31,677 bases of DNA from Mycoplasmatota bacterium (GCA_023132365.1 JAGLYJ010000005.1:1-31677), one strand, 5' to 3'. Positions 16,426 to 23,275 are shown, counted from the stretch's first letter. Translations and numbers: made by a program. The notes: a model not told the origin generated them from the sequence alone.

Positions 16426-17532
16426 ATGGCTACTTTAAGTTTCAAAGGATTAGATAAAGTTTATGACAACGGAGTTCAAGCTGTTTTTGACTTTTCTTTA
16501 GAAGTAAAACACCAAGAATTTATCGTGTTTGTTGGACCATCTGGATGTGGTAAATCTACTACATTAAGAATGGTTGCTGGTTTAGAGGAAATTACAGCTG
16601 GAGAATTATTTATTGATGATACATTAGTGAATGATGTTTCTCCTAAAGACAGAAATATTGCGATGGTTTTCCAATCGTATGCATTGTACCCTCATATGAC
16701 TGTTTATGATAATATGGCATTTGGACTAAAATTAAGGAAAATGCCTAAAGATGAAATTAGAAAACGTGTTGATAACGCAGCTGATATTTTAGGTTTAACA
16801 GGATATCTTGATAGAAAACCTAAAGCATTGTCTGGTGGACAACGTCAAAGAGTTGCGTTGGGTAGAGCAATTGTTAGGGATGCGAAAGTATTCTTGATGG
16901 ATGAACCATTATCAAATCTTGATGCAAAATTGAGAGTTGCCATGAGAGCTGAGTTAATTAAATTGCATAAGAGATTAAAAACTACAACAATTTATGTTAC
17001 TCATGACCAAATTGAAGCAATGACTATGGCATCTAGAATTGTTGTTATGAAAGATGGTAGAATTCATCAAATAGGAGCGCCAAAAGACATTTACGACAAT
17101 CCTAATAACATATTTGTTGGTGGATTTATTGGTACACCTGCAATGAACTTCTTAACTGGTAAAGTCGATAAAGAAGGATATTTCAACTGCGAATCTATTA
17201 AATTAAAAGTAGATGAAAAACATATAAAGATGTTAAAAGATAAAAAATATATTAATAAAGAAATAGTATTTGGATTCAGACCTGAAAACATTCATGATGA
17301 CGAAAGATCTCTAGAGTTGTATAAAGATGCAAAAGCAGAATTTACTGTTGATGTAGCTGAGTTATTAGGTGCAGAAACTAATATTCATATTAGTATTGCT
17401 GGTCATAATATTGTTGCTAAAGTAAATGCAAGAGCTGATTTAAATATTGGCGATAAAATTGTATTATCTATCGACATGTCAAAATCTCATTTCTTCGATT
17501 CTGAATCTGAAGAAAGATTAATTTTAGAATAA
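16426..17532 (+). CDS. msmK: MsmK/UgpC-type ATPase of sugar ABC transporters
   Basis: A 368-residue ATPase of the MalK/MsmK/UgpC group that energises carbohydrate ABC importers at the membrane. Walker A GPSGCGKS is at 37-44, the Q-loop in MVFQSYALYPHMTVYDN, the signature LSGGQRQR at about 135, Walker B VFLMDEPLSNLD, and the H-loop VTHDQIEAMTM. Residues from about 235 form the OB/TOBE regulatory domain (IGTPAMNFLTG onward, FGFRPENIH). Ribosome site AGGAGG (16415-16419 region) before ATG 16426. No permease or binding-protein genes are near, the same arrangement as the shared ATPases MsmX of Bacillus and MsmK of Streptococcus, so it probably serves several importers. The symbol is by subfamily resemblance. 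Confidence 0.93.
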   Translation: MATLSFKGLDKVYDNGVQAVFDFSLEVKHQEFIVFVGPSGCGKSTTLRMVAGLEEITAGELFIDDTLVNDVSPKDRNIAMVFQSYALYPHMTVYDNMAFGLKLRKMPKDEIRKRVDNAADILGLTGYLDRKPKALSGGQRQRVALGRAIVRDAKVFLMDEPLSNLDAKLRVAMRAELIKLHKRLKTTTIYVTHDQIEAMTMASRIVVMKDGRIHQIGAPKDIYDNPNNIFVGGFIGTPAMNFLTGKVDKEGYFNCESIKLKVDEKHIKMLKDKKYINKEIVFGFRPENIHDDERSLELYKDAKAEFTVDVAELLGAETNIHISIAGHNIVAKVNARADLNIGDKIVLSIDMSKSHFFDSESEERLILE

Positions 17533-17551
17533 ACAATTAAATATTCTACTT

Positions 17552-17578
17552 AAAACCACCAATTTTGGTGGTTTTTTT
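17552..17578 (+). terminator. Intrinsic terminator of the ABC ATPase gene
   Basis: AAAACCACC (17552-17560) pairs with GGTGGTTTT (17567-17575), loop AATTTT, T-run to 17578. Confidence 0.9.
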
Positions 17579-17600
17579 CAATATTAATTTCAATGATTTA

Positions 17601-17609
17601 TGGTATATT
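17601..17609 (+). promoter_or_regulatory. Possible extended -10 promoter of the comK-like gene
   Basis: TGG-TATATT at 17601-17609, about 17 bases before the chosen start; no convincing -35. It gives a very short leader. Confidence 0.4.
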
Positions 17610-17625
17610 ATTTATGGTGATAAAA

Positions 17626-18024
17626 ATGCTTAATTATGTTAAAAAAACAATCGATAATAAATTATATCTATCAATAGGAAGCAGTGTGTATATACTTGAT
17701 ATGCCTTTTAAAAAGTATATTAATAAGTTATTAAAAATAAAATTTAATAACATCAACACCTTAGAGATTACCACAAAGAGAGCTCTAGGCTTTAAAGCAA
17801 AGGTGCCAATATATATAGATGAAGAAACAATGCTGATGTGTATAAAGAGTTATCGATTAGATAGGAGTCTCTATATAAATTTCTTCTCAATCATAAAATA
17901 TGAATTTTCTAAAAACATTGTTATCATCACATTTTTAGATTATCATGTTATGAAACTACATGAAAAAACTAGCTTTGTAAGGCAGTTAGAAAAATGTCGA
18001 CTGATATTAGATTATTTAAGGTAA
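17626..18024 (+). CDS. ComK-like competence transcription factor family protein
   Basis: A basic protein of 132 residues. It follows the ComK layout: an N-terminal strand pair (NKLYLSIGSSVYILDM), then EITTKRALGFKAKVPIYIDEETMLMCIKSYRL, matching the ComK core pattern in which a VT..ISHKPPI.VD segment precedes the FPT.S strand, then a WI/HV-like position (FFSIIKYE), a NG-turn equivalent (SKNIVIITFLDYHVMKL) and a Ser-Phe-x-x-Gln helix (TSFVRQLEKCRLIL) equivalent to the ComK SFENQVYR helix. The C-terminal tail that MecA recognises in Bacillus is absent. I start at ATG 17626, five bases after GGTGA; ATG 17614 and 17593 are in frame but lie in the promoter region. In Bacillus ComK switches on DNA-uptake genes. 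No competence genes are visible here. Assignment is by pattern, not by alignment. Confidence 0.62.
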   Translation: MLNYVKKTIDNKLYLSIGSSVYILDMPFKKYINKLLKIKFNNINTLEITTKRALGFKAKVPIYIDEETMLMCIKSYRLDRSLYINFFSIIKYEFSKNIVIITFLDYHVMKLHEKTSFVRQLEKCRLILDYLR

Positions 18025-18025
18025 T

Positions 18026-18039
18026 AGAAAGTGCTTTCA
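18026..18039. promoter_or_regulatory. cre-like CcpA site upstream of pgk
   Basis: AGAAAGTGCTTTCA matches the CcpA operator consensus TGWNANCGNTNWCA at all but two fixed positions on either strand and has the GAAAG..CTTTC symmetry. It lies about 38 bases upstream of the pgk -10 box, a position where activation by CcpA-P-Ser-HPr occurs in Bacillus glycolytic genes. CcpA itself is not in the window. Confidence 0.45.
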
Positions 18040-18076
18040 TTATATTATTTGAGTGGAAATAATATGATATATCGAG

Positions 18077-18082
18077 TATAAT
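18077..18082 (+). promoter_or_regulatory. -10 box of the pgk operon
   Basis: TATAAT at 18077-18082 with a poor -35 (TGGAAA at 18054-18059, 17-base spacer). A weak -35 fits a promoter needing an activator at the cre-like site upstream. Confidence 0.55.
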
Positions 18083-18114
18083 GTTCATGGTAATTATAAA
18101 TAGGAGGTTTCTTT

Positions 18115-19344
18115 ATGAAAAAGAAAACATTAGAAGATTTAAATGTTGCTGGGAAAAAGGTGTTAGTCAGAGTTGATTTTAATGTACCAATTATTGACGG
18201 AGTAATTTCTGATGATAATAGAATAGTGCAAGCATTAGCTACAATTAACTATTTAACAGATGAAAAAGCGAAAGTTATTTTATTATCTCATTTAGGAAGA
18301 ATAAAAAAAGAAGAAGATATTGCAAAGAATTCTCTAGAAGTAGTAGCAAAAAGATTAGAAGAATTACTAGAGAAGAAAGTCAATTTCATACCATATACAA
18401 GAGGACCGGAATTAGAAAAAGCTATCAATGAAATGAAAGAATCAGAAATAGTAATGTTACAAAATACAAGATATGAAGACTTAGATGGAAAAAAAGAATC
18501 AAAAAATAATCCTGAATTAGGTGCTTATTGGGCAAGCTTAGGAGATATGTTTGTTAATGATGCATTTGGAACTGCACATAGAAGCCATGCTTCTAATGTT
18601 GGTATTGCATCTTGCTTAGAATCTGCTGCAGGTTATTTAATGGAAAAAGAGTTAAAATACTTTGGTGATACTGTTGATAATCCACAAAAACCATTTGTTG
18701 CAATCTTGGGTGGAGCTAAAGTGTCTGATAAAATTGGTGTAATTGAAAATCTACTAAAAAAAGCTGATAAGATTTTAATCGGTGGTGGAATGGCATATAC
18801 ATTTATGAAAGCACTTGGTCACAATATTGGAACATCAATTTGTGAAGATGATAAATTAGATTTAGCAACTTCTATACTAGAGAACGCTAATGATAAAATT
18901 ATTTTACCGGTAGATGTAGTTGTAACAAAAGAATTTAGAGAAGATGCTCCATTTAGAGTTACAAATTATAAAGGTATGAAAGATAATGAAATGGGACTAG
19001 ATATTGGTCCAAAAACAATAAAACTATTTAAAAAAGAACTTAAAGGTGCTAAAACAGTAGTATGGAATGGACCTATGGGAGTTTTTGAATTTGAAAACTT
19101 TGCTACTGGAACTAAAAACATCTGTGAAACATTAGCTAACCTAAAAGATGCAAGAACTATAATCGGTGGTGGAGATTCTGCAGCTGCAGCTATTCAAATG
19201 GGATATAGAGAAAAATTTACTCATATATCAACTGGTGGTGGAGCTTCATTAGAGTTTTTAGAAGGAAAAGAACTTCCTGGTGTTGTTTCTTTAGATGACC
19301 TAGAAGATGGAGCTTGCGGTGCTGGCTGCGATTGCGGTCATTAA
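18115..19344 (+). CDS. pgk: Phosphoglycerate kinase with Cys-rich C-terminal tail
   Basis: Glycolytic kinase that converts 1,3-bisphosphoglycerate and ADP to 3-phosphoglycerate and ATP. The signature VLVRVDFNVP near the N-terminus, LLSHLGR, AHRSHAS, VAILGGAKVSDKI, the nucleotide-site WNGPMGVFEFENF and GGGDSAAA are all present. The usual C-terminus is ELPGV plus a few residues; here it continues as SLDDLEDGACGAGCDCGH, giving 409 residues and adding Cys401, Cys405, Cys407 and His409 at the very end, which resembles a metal-binding tail. AGGAGG at 18102-18107 precedes ATG 18115. First gene of pgk-HPr-tpiA; a cre-like site lies upstream. Confidence 0.97.
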   Translation: MKKKTLEDLNVAGKKVLVRVDFNVPIIDGVISDDNRIVQALATINYLTDEKAKVILLSHLGRIKKEEDIAKNSLEVVAKRLEELLEKKVNFIPYTRGPELEKAINEMKESEIVMLQNTRYEDLDGKKESKNNPELGAYWASLGDMFVNDAFGTAHRSHASNVGIASCLESAAGYLMEKELKYFGDTVDNPQKPFVAILGGAKVSDKIGVIENLLKKADKILIGGGMAYTFMKALGHNIGTSICEDDKLDLATSILENANDKIILPVDVVVTKEFREDAPFRVTNYKGMKDNEMGLDIGPKTIKLFKKELKGAKTVVWNGPMGVFEFENFATGTKNICETLANLKDARTIIGGGDSAAAAIQMGYREKFTHISTGGGASLEFLEGKELPGVVSLDDLEDGACGAGCDCGH

Positions 19345-19359
19345 AAGGATATGCATAAG

Positions 19360-19605
19360 ATGGAAAAAACAATAACTATAACAAGCACTAAGGGACTTCA
19401 TGCTCAACTAGCTAATAAATTAGTTCAGATTACTAATAAATTAGATGTAGATATGAAATTGGTTTATCAAAATGTAGTGGTTGATGCAAAATCAATTTTA
19501 GGATTAATGAGTTTAGCAGTTCCACACGGAGAAAACGTTCAATTAATTGCCAAAGGCAATGATGCTGAAAAAGCAGTACAAGAAATAGAAAATATATTAA
19601 GATAG
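19360..19605 (+). CDS. HPr-like phosphocarrier with altered active-site loop
   Basis: An 81-residue protein with the HPr fold pattern. The phosphorylation loop reads KGLHAQLANKLV: His14 (His15 of classical HPr) is kept, but the next conserved Arg and Pro of GLHARPA are Gln16 and Leu17. The regulatory serine is kept as Ser45 in DAKSILGLMSL. I start at ATG 19360 since AAAAGGAT is spaced correctly for it; ATG 19351 is only two bases from that site. It sits between pgk and tpiA, unlike ptsH, which normally precedes ptsI; no Enzyme I gene is in the window. It may act mainly through Ser45 phosphorylation, like Crh, as a CcpA co-effector. Crh of Bacillus has Gln instead of the His, so this is not a direct counterpart. 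HPr function in a real PTS remains possible. Confidence 0.85.
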   Translation: MEKTITITSTKGLHAQLANKLVQITNKLDVDMKLVYQNVVVDAKSILGLMSLAVPHGENVQLIAKGNDAEKAVQEIENILR

Positions 19606-19614
19606 GATAAAAAA

Positions 19615-20373
19615 ATGAGAAAACCAATTATTGCTGGAAACTGGAAAATGTTTAAAACCAGAGATGAAGCTATAGAATTTATGTATCAAGTATCAGAATC
19701 AATGCCATCAAACCAATTAGTAGATTCTGTAATTTGTGCTCAAGCACCTATGATGAGGTGTTTGATCAAAAGACAAGGACAGAATTTAAGAATAGGAGCT
19801 CAAAATCTTTGTTATGAAGATCAAGGAGCTTATACTGGAGAAATTTCTGGACAGCTATTAAAATCATATAATGTAGATTACGTTATTATTGGACACAGCG
19901 AAAGAAGAAATATTTTTGGTGAAACTGATGAGACTGTCAACAAGAAATTAAAAGCAGCTTTAAGAAATGAATTATTACCAATTGTTTGTGTTGGTGAACA
20001 TTTAGAGGAAAGAGAAAACAATCTTACTAATAAGGTTTTAACAAAACAAATTAAGGGTGCTTTTGCTGATATTAGTGCAATTGAGATGGAAAATATTGTT
20101 CTTGCGTATGAACCTATATGGGCGATAGGCACAGGAAAAACGGCTACCGCTGAACAAGCGGAAGAATCGTGTGCATTTATAAGAAAACTAATCAAAGAAA
20201 TGTATGGGCTAGTTGTAGCTGATCAAATAAGAATCCAATATGGTGGTTCTGTTAAACCTGCAAATATAGATGAAATTATCGCTAAGGAAAACATAGATGG
20301 AGCACTTATTGGTGGAGCGTCTTTAGATCCTGAGAAATTTATTTATATGGTTAATGCAGCTGTAAAGAAGTAA
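19615..20373 (+). CDS. tpiA: Triosephosphate isomerase
   Basis: Glycolytic enzyme interconverting dihydroxyacetone phosphate and glyceraldehyde 3-phosphate. The TIM-barrel catalytic set is complete: Asn9 and Lys11 in AGNWKMFK, His94 in IIGHSERR, Glu166 in AYEPIWAIGTGKTAT (flexible loop 6), and the phosphate site IQYGGSVKP and GALIGGASL. The length of 252 residues is standard. Ribosome site AGGAT just after the HPr stop, ATG 19615, 9 bases between genes. Last gene of the pgk operon. Confidence 0.97.
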   Translation: MRKPIIAGNWKMFKTRDEAIEFMYQVSESMPSNQLVDSVICAQAPMMRCLIKRQGQNLRIGAQNLCYEDQGAYTGEISGQLLKSYNVDYVIIGHSERRNIFGETDETVNKKLKAALRNELLPIVCVGEHLEERENNLTNKVLTKQIKGAFADISAIEMENIVLAYEPIWAIGTGKTATAEQAEESCAFIRKLIKEMYGLVVADQIRIQYGGSVKPANIDEIIAKENIDGALIGGASLDPEKFIYMVNAAVKK

Positions 20374-20386
20374 TATTATAAATATC

Positions 20387-20417
20387 AAAAGTCACTTTTA
20401 GATAAAGTGACTTTTTT
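20387..20417 (+). terminator. Intrinsic terminator of the pgk operon
   Basis: AAAAGTCACTTT (20387-20398) pairs with AAAGTGACTTTT (20404-20415), 12 pairs, loop TAGAT, T-run to 20417. Confidence 0.9.
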
Positions 20418-20429
20418 AATGCTATATAT

Positions 20430-20458
20430 TTGACTTCTAAATCAAAGCCTAGTATAAT
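20430..20458 (+). promoter_or_regulatory. Promoter of the TetR operon
   Basis: TTGACT (20430-20435), exactly 17 bases, TATAAT (20453-20458). One of the best promoters in the window; the operator begins on the next base. Confidence 0.85.
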
Positions 20459-20475
20459 GATGACACAGTGTCATC
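20459..20475. promoter_or_regulatory. TetR-type operator, perfect 17-bp palindrome
   Basis: GATGACAC-A-GTGTCATC: eight-base arms, perfectly complementary, one central base. It covers the transcription start between the -10 box and the AGGAGG at 20477-20482, so bound repressor would block RNA polymerase. It could also fold as an RNA element only poorly, as it has no loop. Inferred autoregulation by the TetR protein encoded next. Confidence 0.8.
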
Positions 20476-20488
20476 TAGGAGGTGCTAA

Positions 20489-21088
20489 ATGCCAAATAAC
20501 ACGTTTAATAATATTTCTAAAGAAAAGCAGAATAGAATTTTGGAATCAGGTAAAATTCTGTTTTCGAAGCATTTCTTTGAAAATGTTGATGTAAAAATGA
20601 TTGTTGAAAAATCAAAAATACCTAGGGGGTCCTTTTATGCATATTTTGTCAATATTGAAGATTACTATTTAACGGTAATCAAGTCTCTACAAAATATGAG
20701 AATCCAGAGTATTAGGAATATTTCAAAAGAAGAAGAGTTAGATTTCTTTAGCTTTCTTACTAAAATATTTACAAATGATATTAAGGAATCTTTATATAAC
20801 AACCAGAGGTTATTGATTCAACATAACTTTAGATATATGTTGACGCATAAATTAGGGTATCACAACCAAAGTGACGAATTACAAAGACCAATATTTGAAG
20901 TGCTTAATAAGTACAAAGATAATTTTCAAATGAATAAGGAAGATTGGTCTGATTTTTTAGAATTTATAATGAATATATACTTGATGACTTATATGAAGTC
21001 TATTCAACAAAAATATAGTTACGATCAAAGTATAAAACTATTTAGTTCAAGAATTAATATATTAAAAGAAGGAGTTGACATCAAATGA
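20489..21088 (+). CDS. TetR-family transcriptional regulator
   Basis: A 199-residue regulator. The TetR N-terminal domain spans about residues 8-60: KEKQNRILESGKILFSKHFFE, the HTH with VDVKMIVEKSKIPRGSFYAYF, and the NIEDYYLTVIKS helix. The C-terminal ligand domain is unlike any I recognise. AGGAGG with ATG 20489. Its stop TGA overlaps the start of the following heme-type membrane protein gene (ATGA at 21085), so the two are coupled and the regulator probably controls its own operon through the 17-bp palindrome over the start site. The ligand is unknown; a redox-active or membrane-damaging compound would suit the neighbour. Confidence 0.92.
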   Translation: MPNNTFNNISKEKQNRILESGKILFSKHFFENVDVKMIVEKSKIPRGSFYAYFVNIEDYYLTVIKSLQNMRIQSIRNISKEEELDFFSFLTKIFTNDIKESLYNNQRLLIQHNFRYMLTHKLGYHNQSDELQRPIFEVLNKYKDNFQMNKEDWSDFLEFIMNIYLMTYMKSIQQKYSYDQSIKLFSSRINILKEGVDIK

Positions 21089-21711
21089 TTACTTTAGCAT
21101 TTATAGCATTAATAATATTAGCAGGATATTTTTTGAGTAAAAGCATTAGGAAAAACCATACCATATTGTATATAATATTTACTATAGTGAGTGCATTAGC
21201 ATTTTTTATTAGTGAAATACCGATTACTATGGCATTCAACAAAGGATTTTTAGGATTAGCATTTTTCTATGTGGTTATGATTAATGGGATTCTACCTAAG
21301 AAAAAATCACTATATAAGAAACTATATTCAATTAGAGCTGAACTCTCAATTCTAGGTTTTATAGTGCTTACACCACATGCAATAAAATTCTTTATCGACA
21401 TGTTCTTCAACAGTGGGATAGATGGGATATTTGATTTCGTAGGGTTAATTGCATATGTAATAATGATTCCATTGTTTATAACATCATTTAAGAAGATAAG
21501 AGCGAAATTTTCTTTTTATAATTGGAAAAGAATCCAAAATTTTGCATACTTTGCATACTTATTAATTTTTGTACACTTAATTATGAATTATAGTTTGCCA
21601 GTAAATCTTATTTTATATTTAATATTATTTATCCCATATATTATTTATAAACCAATATATTATTTTAAATATGAAAAAGATTTTTATAAGAAACTAAAAA
21701 AATCTAGGTAG
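21085..21711 (+). CDS. Ferric-reductase/MsrQ-like heme membrane protein
   Basis: A 208-residue protein with six predicted membrane segments and basic loops. The arrangement resembles the ferric reductase-like transmembrane domain of MsrQ/YedZ: a basic residue Arg84 before a segment with His98 (TPHAIKFF), then W147-K-R-I-Q-N-F-AY before a segment with His164 (FVHLIMNY). In typical MsrQ the W-x-x-LH-R motif supplies another His; here Gln151 stands there, so only one b-heme site may remain. In E. coli MsrQ passes electrons from quinones to the periplasmic methionine sulfoxide reductase MsrP; no MsrP is seen nearby. AAGGAG and ATG 21085 overlap the TetR stop. Heme binding is inferred from pattern only; a general six-helix membrane protein is the alternative. 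Confidence 0.55.
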   Translation: MITLAFIALIILAGYFLSKSIRKNHTILYIIFTIVSALAFFISEIPITMAFNKGFLGLAFFYVVMINGILPKKKSLYKKLYSIRAELSILGFIVLTPHAIKFFIDMFFNSGIDGIFDFVGLIAYVIMIPLFITSFKKIRAKFSFYNWKRIQNFAYFAYLLIFVHLIMNYSLPVNLILYLILFIPYIIYKPIYYFKYEKDFYKKLKKSR

Positions 21712-21719
21712 ACAAAAAA

Positions 21720-21932
21720 GGAGAGGGAAGACCAGAGCATTATGCTAATGGGAATTTATACATGACAGTTGTTAGAGGAACAGTTTCTTTAAAACTAGAA
21801 GATCAACCATATCATAAGTACTCTTAAGGGTCTGCAATAAACATTCCCCTTCATACAAAGATGAATGTCATCAACAATAATGATGAAGTTTTAGAGGTAA
21901 TTGTTGTGAAATTACCACCGTTCGCTGATTGA
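21720..21932 (+). pseudogene. Broken small cupin-domain protein
   Basis: One frame reads PEHYANGNLYMTVVRGTVSL, KLEDQPYHKYS, then TAA (21825-21827), and continues in the same frame as GSAINIPLHTKMNVINN, NDEVLEVIVVKLPPFAD to TGA 21930-21932. This is the two-motif beta-barrel pattern of cupins (H..G..Y.V..G.V.L, then G.A.NIP..T...V.N....L.VIVVKLPP). The upstream part that should supply the first His motif and a start codon is missing: a TAG lies at 21705-21707 in this frame and no ATG precedes the conserved region, though an AAAGGAGAG ribosome-like site remains at 21717-21725. It follows the heme-type protein gene by 8 bases, so it was probably the third gene of the TetR operon and is now nonfunctional. 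Confidence 0.7.
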
Positions 21933-21939
21933 TAATAAA

Positions 21940-21967
21940 AAAAGGACTGCCAATTGGTAGTCCTTTT
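21940..21967. terminator. Bidirectional terminator between convergent operons
   Basis: AAAAGGACT (21940-21948) pairs with AGTCCTTTT (21959-21967); G-C and C-G pairs extend it to an AATT loop. T-rich tails exist on both strands, so it can end the TetR operon and rpsD. Confidence 0.85.
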
Positions 21968-21977
21968 GTTTTTAATC

Positions 21978-22577
21978 TTATTTGTTGTATAATTCAACGA
22001 TTAAGTTTTCTTTAATTTCTGGTAAGATTTCACTTCTTTCAGGTAATCTTGTATAAGTAGCTTGGTTTTTGTTTTCATCAAAAGCAACGTACTCTTGTCT
22101 AGCAACTATAGCTTCTAAAGATGCTTTAATAATTACTAAATCTTTAGATTTTTCTTTAACAGAAATTACTTGACCTGGTTTAACTCTGATTGATGGAATT
22201 GTAGCTTTTTTATCATCTAATCTGATGTGACCATGGTTAACTAATTGTCTAGCTTGTTGTCTAGTTCTTGCAAAACCTGCTCTGTATACTAAGTTGTCTA
22301 ATCTTGATTCTAATAAGAATAAGAAGTTTGAACCTTGTTTACCAGCCATTTTTTTAGCTTCATTGAAAGTTTTTCTAAATTGTTTTTCGTTAACACCATA
22401 AGTGAAACGGACTCTTTGCTTTTCTTGTAATTGAAGACCATATTCTGATATTTTTCTTCTTTTTTGTCCGTGTTGTCCTGGTGGAAATGGGCGTTTGTTT
22501 AATTCTTTTCCGCTTTCAGAAATTGAGTAATTTAAACGTCTACTAACTTTCCAGCTTGAACCTGTAAATCTTGACAT
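21978..22577 (-). CDS. rpsD: 30S ribosomal protein S4
   Basis: Primary 16S rRNA-binding protein of the small subunit and, in Bacillus and E. coli, a repressor of its own translation. The 199-residue protein shows MSRFTGSSWKVSRRLNYS, the PFPPGQHGQKRRKISEYGLQL segment, and the S4 domain (about 90-150) with LESRLDNLVYRAGFA and QARQLVNHGHIRLD. It is the Cys-free form: no zinc-binding Cys set at the N-terminus. AGGAGG precedes the start. It is transcribed alone from a strong promoter whose -35 lies within the end of the upstream methionine sulfoxide reductase gene, behind a leader with pseudoknot-forming repeats. Confidence 0.97.
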   Translation of the reverse strand: MSRFTGSSWKVSRRLNYSISESGKELNKRPFPPGQHGQKRRKISEYGLQLQEKQRVRFTYGVNEKQFRKTFNEAKKMAGKQGSNFLFLLESRLDNLVYRAGFARTRQQARQLVNHGHIRLDDKKATIPSIRVKPGQVISVKEKSKDLVIIKASLEAIVARQEYVAFDENKNQATYTRLPERSEILPEIKENLIVELYNK

Positions 22578-22634
22578 ATATTTTCCTCCTTTTAAAATGT
22601 TACGTAGTAATTGAGGAGTTTAATAATACAATAT

Positions 22635-22731
22635 TTTGATTATTTTGATGGTTTCTTGTTAAGCAGTTAACAGTACTACCAAACCTACTTCTGGAATAAT
22701 CAAACCTTATAATATTATCGAACAACTGCTT
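22635..22731 (-). promoter_or_regulatory. Putative S4-binding pseudoknot leader of rpsD
   Basis: In the roughly 165-base rpsD leader, on the minus strand, AAGCAGTT (22731-22724) is complementary to AACTGCTT (22668-22661), and TTTGATTATT (22704-22695) is complementary to AATAATCAAA (22644-22635). The order a-b-a'-b' means both pairings together form a pseudoknot. Autoregulation of rpsD by S4 through a complex leader structure is known in Bacillus subtilis, and S4 binds a pseudoknot in the E. coli alpha operon. The identity as an S4 target is inference. Confidence 0.6.
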
Positions 22732-22752
22732 CTTATTACATGCGCACAAGGT

Positions 22753-22781
22753 ATTATAACTTATACATTATAATAAGTCAA
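22753..22781 (-). promoter_or_regulatory. Promoter of rpsD
   Basis: On the minus strand TTGACT (22781-22776), 17 bases, TATAAT (22758-22753). The -35 overlaps the stop region of the upstream gene, which ends at 22768. Confidence 0.85.
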
Positions 22782-23217
22782 CTAAAAGATTAGTGATGGT
22801 TTCTAAAGCATTTTTTAACTCATTATCAAAGCGATTTTTTATAGGACTATCAATATCTAAAACCCCGAATAAATTACCATCTTTAGATATAATCGGGATA
22901 ACAATTTCAGATTTAGAATCACTGTCACAGGTTATGTGACCATCAAACTTACTTACATCATCAACAACTAATATTTTACGGGTTGAAGCACTAGTGCCAC
23001 AGACACCTTTACCCATACTTATGTTGGTGCAAGCAGGTTTGCCTTGGAAGGGACCAAGATATAATTCACTATCCTCACAAAGATAAAAGCCAACCCAATT
23101 TAATTTGTCAATAAATTGAAATAGATATGCGGTTAGATTTGCAAGATTTGATATAATTCTTAGATTTTTGTCTAAGTAATATTTTGAATTATTTATTAAT
23201 TCTGTATAATCATTCAT
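22768..23217 (-). CDS. msrC: Free methionine-(R)-sulfoxide reductase (GAF fold, YtsP/MsrC type)
   Basis: A 149-residue single GAF-domain enzyme that reduces free L-methionine-(R)-sulfoxide. The three conserved cysteines are Cys63 in GKPACTNI, Cys73 in GVCGTSA and Cys97 in HITCDSDSKSEIVIP; their spacing of 10 and 24 residues equals that of E. coli fRMsr (Cys84, 94, 118). GFYL, LGPFQGK and LFGVLDIDSP also match the family. AAAAGGAG precedes the start at 23217. It lies just upstream of rpsD, as ytsP does in Bacillus. The promoter at 23241-23269 is divergent from thiI. It suggests exposure to oxidants despite the anaerobic pyruvate enzyme. Confidence 0.93.
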   Translation of the reverse strand: MNDYTELINNSKYYLDKNLRIISNLANLTAYLFQFIDKLNWVGFYLCEDSELYLGPFQGKPACTNISMGKGVCGTSASTRKILVVDDVSKFDGHITCDSDSKSEIVIPIISKDGNLFGVLDIDSPIKNRFDNELKNALETITNLLVDLL

Positions 23218-23240
23218 AGAATTGACTCCTTTTACCCATT

Positions 23241-23269
23241 ATTATAATTTAAATTTATACTATTAACAA
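23241..23269 (-). promoter_or_regulatory. Promoter of the methionine sulfoxide reductase gene
   Basis: On the minus strand TTGTTA (23269-23264), 17 bases, TATAAT (23246-23241), within the 91-base divergent region shared with thiI. Confidence 0.75.
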
Positions 23270-23275
23270 CAAATA

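Noticed and set aside
18026..18039. GAAAGTGCTTTC read as a terminator stem for the comK-like gene
   Set aside because: There are only two bases between the arms and no T-run follows, so a hairpin is not feasible; an operator is the better reading.
19878..20195. Minus-strand open frame of 105 codons inside tpiA
   Set aside because: The plus strand encodes all catalytic residues of triosephosphate isomerase; the antisense frame has no family resemblance.
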